A DNA stretch of 64,000 bases from Porphyromonadaceae bacterium H1 (GCA_001653155.1 BDEJ01000030.1:28629-92628); one strand, 5' to 3'; positions 10,908 to 18,346 are shown, counted from the stretch's first letter. A program made the numbers and translations. Notes: generated by a model not told the origin, from the letters alone.

Positions 10908-11978
10908 ATGAGAGAAGCTCTGATACTTCTTGCATTCGGTCTTTCTTCAACTGTTGCTTTCGCAGAGGCGGTCATTCAGTTTGACAGCAGAAAGCATGAT
11001 TTCGGGAAAGTTCCGGAGACAGACGGAAAGATCAGGCATGAGTTTGTATTCAAAAACGCAGGCAACTCTCCTCTCTTAATCGAAAGGATAGAGGCCTCTT
11101 GCGGATGCACCACTCCGCTGTGGACTGCAACGCCCGTCTGGCCGGGACAAAAGGGAAGAATACAGGTCGTCTACAATCCGCTGGGGCGCAAAGGGCCTTT
11201 TTCGACCACAATAGCTGTAATAAGCAACTCGCTGGAGCAGGAAGAACAGCTCATCCTGACGGGAGATATCACCCCCAAAAGCAGAGTGGAAGACTATCCT
11301 TACTCCATGGCTGCGCTCAAGCTAAGTTCCCGCAGAGTGGGGATAAACAACATCCACAAAGGTGAAATAAAACAAGAGGATATCTTTATAGTCAACCGGG
11401 GTGAACAGCCGGTAAAGCTCTCTTTCGCCAATGTCCCCAAATACATCACCGTGACGGCAAGCAGCCAAAGCTTAGACGTGAACCAGAAAGCAACGCTTAC
11501 CTTCACCTACAACTCCTTGCTGTGCAAGCAATGGGGGCGGGTTTCCGATGTAATTTACCTGAGAACGGATAAAGAACGCCTCTCGGCCAGCGAGAGCAGT
11601 ATAGTCGTCAACGCCAACATTCTTGAAGACTTCTCTTATCTCTCATCTTTCGAACGGACAAACGCTCCCATCCTCGAGCTAAGCAACCGGGTTGTGCACT
11701 TCGGGAGCCTGAAAACGGATAAGCAACGAAGCATGCGTGTAAAACTGCGAAACAGGGGCAAAAACCCTTTGGAAATACGGGACATCAGCAACAACAACAA
11801 AGAAATCAACATAGAGAGCAAGAAAGCCGTCATTAAAGGAGGGAAACGCAGCCATCTGAAAATAACGCTCGACACAGCCGGATTAAAAAGAGGACGCTAC
11901 AGACGGACAATTACCTTACAAAGCAACGACCCTCAAAACAGTCTTACACAAATCATCATACTGTGGCACGTGAAATAA
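10908..11978 (+). CDS. DUF1573 exported protein, multi-domain
   Basis: A 356-residue protein with a signal peptide ending near AFAEA. Residues 20-115 repeat the DUF1573 fold of the upstream gene (FDSRKHDFGKVPETDGKIRH; ASCGCTTPLWTATPVWPGQKG; YNPLGRKGPF). Two further Ig-like modules follow, near 135-230 and 255-356, the last beginning LELSNRVVHFGSLKTDKQRS, which resembles ASH/MSP-type domains. It is probably a periplasmic adhesion or scaffold protein. The 12-bp gap indicates co-translation with the upstream gene. Function is unknown. Confidence 0.8.
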   Translation: MREALILLAFGLSSTVAFAEAVIQFDSRKHDFGKVPETDGKIRHEFVFKNAGNSPLLIERIEASCGCTTPLWTATPVWPGQKGRIQVVYNPLGRKGPFSTTIAVISNSLEQEEQLILTGDITPKSRVEDYPYSMAALKLSSRRVGINNIHKGEIKQEDIFIVNRGEQPVKLSFANVPKYITVTASSQSLDVNQKATLTFTYNSLLCKQWGRVSDVIYLRTDKERLSASESSIVVNANILEDFSYLSSFERTNAPILELSNRVVHFGSLKTDKQRSMRVKLRNRGKNPLEIRDISNNNKEINIESKKAVIKGGKRSHLKITLDTAGLKRGRYRRTITLQSNDPQNSLTQIIILWHVK

Positions 11979-12028
11979 AAAGCTGCCCATAGAAACACTA
12001 CCTAAAAGCAAGAATAGAGAAAGCATAC

Positions 12029-13123
12029 ATGCACTACCGACACCATCATCCCGAGAACGATCCGGCCTACAAAGGCCTCAGTGTGAATCAAGGCGTAGAA
12101 AACGTACCGATTATCAATCCTTACGAACGGCCCCGCCGCCGTCGCAAAACCTACAGTGTCGGCGACTATGTAAACGGCATTCTTGCAAGTGATATATCCA
12201 TGCTGGGACAAGCCGTTACGCTGATAGAGAGCTCCCTGCCGGAGCATAACGAAACCGCTCAGCGAGTAATTGAGAAATGCCTCCCTCATGCCGGACGCAG
12301 TACCCGACTGGGAATAACAGGTGTACCCGGAGCTGGCAAAAGTACTTTCATCGAAGCATTGGGCATGCACCTCGTCCGTAAAGGACAGAAACTGGCCGTA
12401 CTCGCTATCGACCCCAGCAGCGAGCGTTCCAAAGGCAGCATTCTCGGCGACAAAACCCGTATGGAAGAGTTATCCACTGCCGAAGGAGCCTTCATTCGTC
12501 CTTCTCCATCTGCCGGCTCACTCGGTGGAGTAGCCCGCAAGACACGGGAGAGCATCATTCTCTGCGAAGCTGCCGGATTCGATACGGTATTTGTCGAAAC
12601 CGTAGGCGTAGGACAGTCCGAAACTGCCGTTCATTCCATGGTCGATTTCTTTCTGCTTATACAGCTCGCCGGGACAGGAGACGAATTGCAAGGCATCAAG
12701 CGCGGAATCATGGAAATGGCCGATGGTATTGCTATCAATAAGTGCGACGGCAACAATGTGGAGAAGGCCCATGTAGCACGAACCCTCTTTGGAAATGCCC
12801 TGCGCCTCTTCCCTCCGCACGAAGCCGGATGGCTACCCGAAGTACATACCTGCTCGGCCGTCGAAAAAAATGGGATAGCCGAGGTCTGGGAAATGGTTAC
12901 ACGCTACATGCAATTTGTAGAGAAAACCGGCTACCTATACCGGAAACGCAACGACCAAGCTAAATATTGGATGTACGAGAGTATTAACGAAAGCCTCAAA
13001 ACAAGCTTCTATACCAACCCCAAAATCAGTCGGATGTTGCCCGATTACGAACAACGTGTCCTCAACAACGAGATATCTTCTTTCGTAGCTGCCCGGCAAC
13101 TCTTGGACAGCTATCTCGGTTGA
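12029..13123 (+). CDS. meaB: MeaB-type G3E GTPase, chaperone of methylmalonyl-CoA mutase
   Basis: A 364-residue P-loop GTPase. Visible motifs are the Walker A GVPGAGKS (98-105), the family segment LAIDPSSERSKGSILGDKTRM (about 125-145), Walker B-like VFVETVGVGQSE and the base-specificity motif NKCD (237-240). MeaB loads and protects the adenosylcobalamin-dependent methylmalonyl-CoA mutase used in propionate production. The mutase genes are not in this window. The first about 40 residues are poorly conserved and rich in His/Arg. The 3' end (13062-13123) overlaps an antisense decayed frame from the accessory island, so the island abuts this gene directly. Confidence 0.93.
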   Translation: MHYRHHHPENDPAYKGLSVNQGVENVPIINPYERPRRRRKTYSVGDYVNGILASDISMLGQAVTLIESSLPEHNETAQRVIEKCLPHAGRSTRLGITGVPGAGKSTFIEALGMHLVRKGQKLAVLAIDPSSERSKGSILGDKTRMEELSTAEGAFIRPSPSAGSLGGVARKTRESIILCEAAGFDTVFVETVGVGQSETAVHSMVDFFLLIQLAGTGDELQGIKRGIMEMADGIAINKCDGNNVEKAHVARTLFGNALRLFPPHEAGWLPEVHTCSAVEKNGIAEVWEMVTRYMQFVEKTGYLYRKRNDQAKYWMYESINESLKTSFYTNPKISRMLPDYEQRVLNNEISSFVAARQLLDSYLG

Positions 13124-14023
13124 CAAAATCCCGACGAAAACCTCCGGAGAAGAATTCCAACACTTCCATATACGGGTCAAGATAAAGCACAGAGAGGGAA
13201 ATCAAAGGGATACACAAGCGAGGCAAAGCATAAGTACAACCCCGACTCCTCCAAAGTTCATTTAATATTTTCAGCCGTTCTTTATTGGTCATTTCCAAAA
13301 AAGAAGGGGAAATCATTTTATAAATATTGTCAGGTATTAACCTGCATTTTTTTACAAAATCATCACTGCTATAATAAAAGTTGCCTAACCTATCGGCAAT
13401 GTTGTCATCTGAATAAACAGAACTAATCGTTCTATTTACTTTATTTATCTTACCTTTTGAGAAATATACATCAAAAGATATATCTTGATACGAATTACTA
13501 TCCACAATTATAAAACCAAGATTTGCCCGCCCAGGTCTTTTTATCGCAAACTCATAAATATATATATATCGCCGTCAGTAATCGGTGTTTGAGAGATAAT
13601 TGACCGTCTGCTTTTCTTATTCCTACTGAATACGCCCAAGTTGTGGCATATAAGGGATAAGACTGCAAACCGATATTCGGTATTCCATTTAACCAAAGAG
13701 ATAAAGAAGCCATATTTACACAGTTGGTTGTCATTCCTTGAAATGGCAATATTTCCCTAATCCTCTCGTTAGTGTAAAAATATGCCTATTGACAACTTCT
13801 ACGGGTAAGGTTGGATATACTGTGTAATCTGACGTACTTTTTCTAAAATAAGTAGCGAAACCAAGTTTACTATTAGGAACTTTTGTTTCATTAGGACCGT
13901 AAGACATTAACGTATTCCCTTTGTACAGTGATCTTTTTTATCTCTGTTGCCGTGTATGTTGCCCTAAACAATTTACTAAAGATAAAATAGACAACACCAA
14001 AATACACAGTATAACCTTTTCAT
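13062..14023 (-). pseudogene. Decayed lipoprotein gene (at least four lesions)
   Basis: Reading down the minus strand from the ATG at 14023, a single protein can be followed only by switching frames. MKRLYCV changes frame into a lipoprotein signal peptide (LSILSLVNC lipobox, then LGQHTRQQR). A TAA follows in frame, then KGNTLMSYGPNETKVPNSKLG. A shift near 13755 leads to LPFQGMTTNCVNMASLSLW and YPLYATTWAYSVGIR. Another shift leads to SIISQTPITDGDIYI. A shift in an (AT)6 tract (13558-13569) leads to YEFAIKRPGRANLGF and a last open stretch (13505-13062) with DDNIADRLGNFYYSSDDFV. Conserved-looking peptides continue across the breaks, so this is a broken gene, not noise. It starts 12 bp after the amidase-like relic, as an immunity lipoprotein would, but the role is inferred. 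Confidence 0.7.
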
Positions 14024-14034
14024 ATTACAAAGAA

Positions 14035-14230
14035 TTAAAAATTCCATAGATTATAACGATATGCATAAGAACCTGCATAACTATTATCGATAGCACCCGT
14101 CATATTTATACAACGCTGCGTGCCCCCACGCTCCAAATCTTGCCGGATAATTGGCTTGCATAATGTAAACTCCTTTATTTCCCAAGCGAAGAATAATTAG
14201 TCTCTCTATCTCTATTAATATAGCAGTATA
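14035..14230 (-). pseudogene. Relic of an amidase-like toxin C-terminus
   Basis: Two overlapping minus-strand frames give coherent peptides: IERLIILRLGNKGVYIMQAN with RFGAWGHAALYKYDG (14230-14084), then CINMTGAIDNSYAGSYAYRY and LWNF (ending at 14035). The GHAALY motif and the terminal LW-F resemble the end of Tae4-type peptidoglycan amidase effectors, where a GH-x-x-LW stretch carries the catalytic His. A frameshift separates the two halves and no start is visible. The family assignment is tentative. Confidence 0.4.
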
Positions 14231-14244
14231 TTAATAGATCATTC

Positions 14245-14757
14245 TTATGAGCGAAAAAAATGAAACCTCTTTTTCTTCTTTTGTTTCTTTTGCTTCTCTT
14301 TCTCAGGGAAATAGAAGCACTTGCACCTCTGTCGATCAATGATAAGAAAAAAACTGAAAGTGCGAGCTTTGTTCTCTATGTAGCCGGGTACAAATCTAAC
14401 CTGCCTCAATAATACCTCAATGGAGTTTTTCAAGGAATCATTATCGGTGTCAATATATAACTTATGGCACAAGGGCTTACCATCGGCATCGACGATATAA
14501 AACACATAAAATCTATGCAAGTTTTGTGAATCCAATATATGACAGAGAGAATCCAAAATATTCGAACAATCGATGTCCAAACCGGGAGATTTATCCCATA
14601 GATTCCATATCAGCATCTTACCCGAATCTGCTTCTATAGCTCTGATAGCTTCTTCACATCTTATCGAGTCTATCATTTGTGCTTGAGTAGGACAGGCCGA
14701 GATTATTCCGATACAGACCATCGAAAGTAATCTTATAATAATATTGTTTTTTACCAT
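14245..14757 (-). CDS. Exported protein coupled to the Rhs toxin tip (immunity candidate)
   Basis: A 170-residue protein with an N-terminal signal sequence (MVKNNIIIRLLSMVCIGIIS, then ACPTQAQ); ISAC could be a weak lipobox. The body has two hydrophobic strands (FYVFYIVDAD and RTFSFFLIID) and ends in a lysine-rich tail (KEKQKKQKKKKRFHFFRS). It matches no family I can name. Its ATG overlaps the stop of the upstream toxin-tip frame by 7 nt (ATGGTAA), the arrangement of toxin/immunity pairs. An exported immunity protein would imply a toxin acting in the periplasm. This role is inferred from position. Confidence 0.55.
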   Translation of the reverse strand: MVKNNIIIRLLSMVCIGIISACPTQAQMIDSIRCEEAIRAIEADSGKMLIWNLWDKSPGLDIDCSNILDSLCHILDSQNLHRFYVFYIVDADGKPLCHKLYIDTDNDSLKNSIEVLLRQVRFVPGYIENKARTFSFFLIIDRQRCKCFYFPEKEKQKKQKKKKRFHFFRS

Positions 14758-15077
14758 CTTCTTGGAATTTTATAAATGAAATGCCACCACTTATGTAAAT
14801 ATTTTTGTGATTCCGGAAAATCTAAAATACGATTTTCAAAAGCGCGAATATGCCCCATAATATGCTTATTCAATTCTCTAGGGAAGAGCCCTTGATTTTT
14901 ATACTGATATATGAATCCTAAGCGCTCTTCCGGAGCCAGCGTATAAATATCCCCCGGCTGTCTTGCTACAGGTATTCCATTTTTTATTTTTGTAGCATGA
15001 TATAATTCCTTATAAATAGCACGAGCAAGCTTGGCTCTGCTCTCGTTTATCGCACCCGTTGGCTGCGCCGGCCCCAA
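14751..15077 (-). CDS. Displaced Rhs C-terminal toxin tip (fragment)
   Basis: An open frame of up to 108 codons containing INESRAKLARAIYKELYHAT, GIPVARQPGDIYTLAPEERL, LNKHIMGHIRAFENRILDFP and a tryptophan-rich end (KWWHFIYKIPRRW). It directly continues an Rhs core fragment (15232-15047), but in a different frame: the core reads DPWGRR, and switching frame there leads into PTGAINESR. It therefore looks like the variable tip of an Rhs protein, now separated from its delivery part by a frameshift. It has no credible ribosome start of its own. The toxin activity is unidentified. The immunity candidate follows with an overlapping start. Confidence 0.5.
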   Translation of the reverse strand: MGPAQPTGAINESRAKLARAIYKELYHATKIKNGIPVARQPGDIYTLAPEERLGFIYQYKNQGLFPRELNKHIMGHIRAFENRILDFPESQKYLHKWWHFIYKIPRRW

Positions 15078-15232
15078 GGATCGTAGGCGTAGCGTTCTAC
15101 GACATTACCGGCTTCGTCCGCTAAAGCGACTAAGCTCCCCAGGTAATCCGAATAGGCGTAATAAAGCGTTTCCGCTGAAGCGCTTTGTATCAGTATTGCG
15201 CCACCGCTAAGGTAGTGGATTTTTTGCCGACT
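15047..15232 (-). pseudogene. Rhs core fragment
   Basis: In one minus-strand frame the peptides KIHYLSGGAILIQ, ETLYYAYSDYLGSLVALADE and AGNVVERYAYDPWGRR can be read, ending at a TAA (15049-15047). YYAYxDYLGSLxAL...DExGNVVERYAYDPWG is the well-known hyperconserved end of Rhs/YD-repeat proteins, just before the variable toxin. The rest of the Rhs protein (normally well over 1000 residues) is missing: a TGA and unrelated sequence lie immediately upstream. This is the remnant left when a toxin tip was displaced or the gene was deleted. Confidence 0.8.
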
Positions 15233-15276
15233 TCATGCTTAAATATTTGATAACATAAAGGTTATTGGAATCGCTG

Positions 15277-15813
15277 CTAATTTGGCACATTACTATATTT
15301 TTGCCATAATTCGGGGTATTTAACAGGCAAATCTTCTTCTTCCCAATCTTCACCTTTGATATCTTCTTCAGTGTGATAATCCAAATAACCGACGGCAATA
15401 TCTCTTGGCAAGTCTTTTTCAGTGTCTTCTCCAAATTTTAAGAGAAAGGCATTGTCCGCAACATATAATAAGTCTTCACCCTCATATTCCAAGTCCGGAA
15501 TATCTTTTGTGGCTATTACATCCGGATTCTCTATGGCCGCAAAAAAGAACTCTTTCCCTTCGGCTATCAATCGGCACCTGAAATACAAGAAGCTATCATC
15601 ACTGACATAACCACTCACGATTTTAGCAGCAGCTATTAAATTGTAATGAGCTGATTCTGCAAGCACTTCTCGGAGTTTGCGCTCAAACTCGATGATCTCA
15701 ACTTCGTCGAAAGTGGCCAACCTGTTTGTCATGAGTTGTAGCTGATGAGAAAAATCGCTTCTCTCCTCTTTCGACTGTTCAATTAGACTCCAAAATAATG
15801 CTTCACTCATCAT
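15277..15813 (-). CDS. DUF4240 protein (immunity-type)
   Basis: A 178-residue soluble acidic protein. It begins SEALFWSLIEQSKEERSDFS, then LRATFDEVE-like LATFDEVEIIEFERKL, AAKIVSGYVSDDSFLYFRC and LIAEGKEFFFAAIENPDVIA. This FWxLI...DDSFxYFRxxLI..G pattern is the DUF4240 family, often found beside polymorphic toxins. The start is a double ATG (15813 or 15810). The first ATG shares ATGA with the stop of the frame-corrected upstream gene, so the two were translationally coupled. It is intact although its neighbours are broken, which suggests that protection is still useful. Which toxin it answers is unknown. Confidence 0.65.
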   Translation of the reverse strand: MMSEALFWSLIEQSKEERSDFSHQLQLMTNRLATFDEVEIIEFERKLREVLAESAHYNLIAAAKIVSGYVSDDSFLYFRCRLIAEGKEFFFAAIENPDVIATKDIPDLEYEGEDLLYVADNAFLLKFGEDTEKDLPRDIAVGYLDYHTEEDIKGEDWEEEDLPVKYPELWQKYSNVPN

Positions 15814-16192
15814 CTAAAATTTTTTAAATCTTTTTCGAATGCAATTATATCAAAATTTTTCACTTTTTCCGCCAAGTTTGGAAGAATTTTTACAATTCCA
15901 TCTATTATAAATTGTTTAACGGCAGAATCTTCAAGCTGTACAAACTGCTCAAAATCATACTCAATTTCGCATTCAAGTCTTTTTTTGACTTTGTATATTT
16001 GGTCTTTCTTGGTTTGAAAAATTGTTTAAATACTTCGCTTACGCAGATTATACCAATATACAATTCCTCTAACTCTCCTCCATAGCTCCTTTCTAAGAAA
16101 AACGCTTTAAGTTCATTTGACAAATCATTGATGGTAAACATTGATTTGTCCGGGATCTTCCTATCTATGCATCGTGTTAACGCTACTTTCAT
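15810..16192 (-). pseudogene. Immunity-like gene with a one-base deletion in an A-tract
   Basis: The frame opens MKVALTRCIDRKIPDKSMFT, includes VFKQFFKPRKTKYTKSKK and runs into an A7 tract (15986-15980 on the minus strand). After it, the original frame gives only about 25 residues before TAA at 15905. Adding one A restores RLECEIEYDFEQFVQLEDSA, VKQFIIDGIVKILPNLAEKV and IIAFEKDLKNFR, and the stop then becomes a TGA that overlaps the next gene as ATGA. The restored protein is about 127 residues, acidic and immunity-like (FKPRK-x-KYT recalls small Bacteroidota immunity families, perhaps Imm44, uncertain). A slip in the A-tract could be a fixed lesion, a phase switch or a sequencing error. Confidence 0.6.
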
Positions 16193-16203
16193 ATTTTTGC
16201 AAA

Positions 16204-16683
16204 TTATCTAAAAATTTTATTTCCTGGTGGCAAATGCCCATGCTGTACCGCATACCCATATATCATAATTTTTTCCTGAATTTTTATTTCAATTACATTG
16301 CCATAAAAAATCGGCTCGATCGAAACTCCTCCAAGAATCATATTATCCAATTGTGGCTGTGAATACCTTTTAGTCGGATTAGTTGTTTCGCCATATTTCC
16401 ACACATCTCTCCAGCTTTCAAAATAATAACGTTCCCTCGCATGCTCCACAACACTTTCGTCCGAAAGATTGCGGATGTGTTTGAGCATCAACAAGCCCAC
16501 CTTCAGGTGGATCGGTTTAGCCGGACGTCCATTATCAGGGCAATAAAGCGGTGAGAATTCTTTCTCAAACATATCCCAATCAATCTTGTGGGATAAAATG
16601 AACAGCGGATGTTGACTATCCAAGGTACTTTCTAATGAAAAGAAAAGCGAGCTTTGTTATTTTTCTTGTGGTTTTGCTAACAT
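16204..16683 (-). pseudogene. IS5-type transposase N-terminus fused to a toxin-tip end
   Basis: From the ATG at 16683, MLAKPQEK is followed by TAA, then in the same frame SSLFFSLESTLDSQHPLFIL, HKIDWDMFEKEFSPLYC and GRPAKPIHLKVGLLMLKHIR with NLSDESVVEH. This is the N-terminal domain of IS5-family (IS1182-like) transposases. After VVEH the sequence switches to RERYYFESWRDVWKYGETTN, TKRYSQPQLD and HGHLPPGNKIFR. The KYGET...RYSQ...GHxPPGN pattern resembles GIY-YIG nuclease-type toxin tips of Rhs proteins. So an IS insertion or recombination joined two fragments. The open part starts at 16623 and gives 139 codons. The combined protein is unlikely to be functional. Confidence 0.65.
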
Positions 16684-16803
16684 CGTCTTCTGTAAGTTTT
16701 GTTATATAAATGTACAAAATCTTGCAGATAAATACAAAAAAATATCAATTACTTTTCTGTATATCATGAGATTGAGGGCTTTTTAAGGCTCGACTAAATA
16801 ATC

Positions 16804-16826
16804 AAAGCCCGATTTAATCGGGCTTT
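16804..16826. terminator. Symmetrical hairpin at the end of the DUF1871-like gene
   Basis: Arms AAAGCCCGATT and AATCGGGCTTT flank a single base. The stop codon of the immunity gene (16816-16814) lies at the centre. On the minus strand a weak T-rich stretch follows. It probably terminates the toxin/immunity transcript and protects its 3' end. Confidence 0.6.
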
Positions 16827-17086
16827 GTTGTGTGATATACTTGGATTATTTCTTCACAAATTTGCTGTAAATCTTCCAAATGCTCTTTGTTTGTAGGGTC
16901 ATAACCTGTTCCTATTTTGTTTATCAGAATATCTTCTAAGCATTTCTCTAACTGTTCTCGGCTTTCAATAGATTTGAGTATCGAAGGAACATATCCTTTA
17001 TATTCATCTATGGCAATATCTTCAGGCACTCCAATAGGATTCCAATTAGCCAAAACACGATTTATATCTTCAATTATCTGTTTCAT
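16814..17086 (-). CDS. Small immunity-type protein (DUF1871-like)
   Basis: A 90-residue, acidic, helical protein starting MKQIIEDINRVLANWNPIGV and containing DEYKGYVPSILKSIES and ICEEIIQVYH. The N-x-WNP-x-G...DEY pattern resembles DUF1871 proteins, several of which sit next to polymorphic toxins. The ATG at 17086 lies 8 bp after the toxin stop (17094). A TTG four codons further upstream (17101) would overlap that stop. Very tight coupling to the upstream nuclease-like tip makes it the likely cognate immunity protein. It is not known which surface it blocks. Confidence 0.65.
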   Translation of the reverse strand: MKQIIEDINRVLANWNPIGVPEDIAIDEYKGYVPSILKSIESREQLEKCLEDILINKIGTGYDPTNKEHLEDLQQICEEIIQVYHTTKPD

Positions 17087-17093
17087 AATGTAA

Positions 17094-17615
17094 TTACTCA
17101 AAGGATATGAAATGTCCTTTATCTAAACCTTTTGCCGTACCTGGTACGTTGCTAAATACGGTAACAACTTCACCTTTTGCATTAACAACAACAGTATTTC
17201 CTCTTAACGTATATCTGGTCTGCGCTCCATGCCTGCCCATTGCTTGAACTGGCGTCCCTTCTCTAACAATCTTTAAAATATCTGTGGTTTTGAATCCTCT
17301 TTTAATCGCCTGATTAACAGCATGCTGCTTAAACCCTTTAATTACTGATGTACTTGTCTTAGCGGCAGCATTCTTTGCTCCCGTTGTAATACCAACAATT
17401 AAACCTTTTGCAGCTATCGACTCACCTGTGGGGCCGCCTAACAATATATCGCCTGCATACAGTAAACCGTCTATCGCCCATTCCCACCAAGATGATTTAC
17501 CATCCAAATTATAATCAGGAGCTAAATTCTCTATAAACTTTCTCTTTGGCTCCTCCGGCGGGTCTTGATGCATCATCTCATTAAACAACATCGAATAGGC
17601 TCCCGTTACTGTCAC
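17094..17615 (-). CDS. Orphan Rhs-type toxin tip with a BECR/DUF4258-like RNase domain
   Basis: A 173-residue frame from a GTG. Residues 1-85 are linker (WWEWAIDGLLYAGDILLGGP, then a short Ala/Gly-rich hydrophobic stretch), the kind that precedes Rhs tips. Residues 95-173 carry KQHAVNQAIKRGFKTTDILK, IVREGTPVQAMGRHG and YTLRGNTVVVNAKGEVVTVF. The His near the first helix, the G-x-x-TTDIL stretch and the VVVNxxGEVVTV strand pair resemble DUF4258 / barnase-EndoU-ColE5-RelE toxins. A TAA nine codons upstream cuts it from any delivery module, so it is an orphan cassette. RNase activity is inferred from the fold-like pattern only. Its immunity gene follows. Confidence 0.55.
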   Translation of the reverse strand: MTVTGAYSMLFNEMMHQDPPEEPKRKFIENLAPDYNLDGKSSWWEWAIDGLLYAGDILLGGPTGESIAAKGLIVGITTGAKNAAAKTSTSVIKGFKQHAVNQAIKRGFKTTDILKIVREGTPVQAMGRHGAQTRYTLRGNTVVVNAKGEVVTVFSNVPGTAKGLDKGHFISFE

Positions 17616-17710
17616 CGATTTCGGATGTGCCGCTATGTCTTAGTAGATGTACATTTCTCAGCTTTCATCAAGACTCGTTATAATTTTGATAAGGATTGGG
17701 CCTGCTAAGC

Positions 17711-17979
17711 TTAATAGCGTCTCGTTGTATTCTTTATGGGAATCAATACCTCATCGGCCGCTAAGATAATGTTTCTTTTGGATATCTTGTTCCATGTGAG
17801 ATTACAAATTTTGCGGAACTTTTTATCATGAAAATAGATTTTATACCTGCCGTTTGTTTGTTTCGATTTTCTTTCTTCCGATAAATAGCCTCTGAACCAG
17901 ATTTTTAAATGTTCTTTTCCAATTGTGGGGCTTTCACAAGCACATCCCCTTTAAGTAATAAGTATTCCTTGGAGCGCAT
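17711..17979 (-). pseudogene. Frameshifted small gene of unknown family
   Basis: The minus-strand ATG at 17979 reads MRSKEYLLLKGDVLVKAPQL and stops. The neighbouring frame then gives an open 74-codon stretch: SPTIGKEHLKIWFRGYLSEE, KQTNGRYKIYFHDKKFRKIC, LTWNKISKRNIILAADEVLI, ending IKNTTRRY with TAA at 17711. The second part has gene-like composition but no start, so a one-base shift near 17930 probably broke the gene. I do not recognise the family. It lies upstream of the RNase-like toxin tip and may be another immunity remnant. Confidence 0.45.
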
Positions 17980-18078
17980 GACCTTGTTTTGATAAGATCT
18001 TCAGACGATAAAGTATATTTATTTGAAAATTAGCTTATTGAGCGCCGGATTGTTGCTGAGGTAGGAACGAGGAGAGCT

Positions 18079-18300
18079 TCATTGATAAAGAGATTCTTTT
18101 TCCAATTGCAATTCGATGGATACTATGAAGAGCTCCCGCGTAAGTTCAACTAAGCAACCATTAGTGGAATGGGGAAGGATTGATTTTTCGGACAAGGGAA
18201 GAGAAAACACTTCTCTATCCTTTGCTTCGAAGGGATAAATCTCTATCTTGGCCTTCGTCCTAAAAAAGTTGTATTCACTGCTTAAAACTACACCCTGCCG
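18079..18300 (-). pseudogene. Possible further gene remnant
   Basis: A minus-strand open stretch reads FFRTKAKIEIYPFEAKDREV and STNGCLVELTRELFIVSIEL before TGA at 18079. The upstream part of the frame runs into the trigger-factor promoter, so no start is credible. It could be the end of a deleted gene or chance. Confidence 0.2.
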
Positions 18301-18314
18301 GCTGAAACTACACC
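18285..18314. repeat. Two AAACTACACC direct repeats upstream of tig
   Basis: AAACTACACC occurs at 18285-18294 and 18305-18314, exactly 20 bp apart (two helix turns), about 25-55 bp upstream of the trigger-factor -7 element. The spacing suits a dimeric activator or repressor, but these could also mark the edge of the accessory island. Confidence 0.4.
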
Positions 18315-18338
18315 GAAGGATATTCCCCATATTTTTTG

Positions 18339-18346
18339 TATCTTTG
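18339..18346 (+). promoter_or_regulatory. Promoter -7 element of tig
   Basis: TATCTTTG, exact TAnnTTTG match, with a leader of about 50 nt before the ATG at 18404. Confidence 0.65.

Noticed and set aside
15207..15434. A 75-codon minus-strand frame within the DUF4240 gene and Rhs fragment
   Set aside because: Overlaps the better-supported DUF4240 frame and the Rhs core frame; Lys/Ile-rich with no motif.
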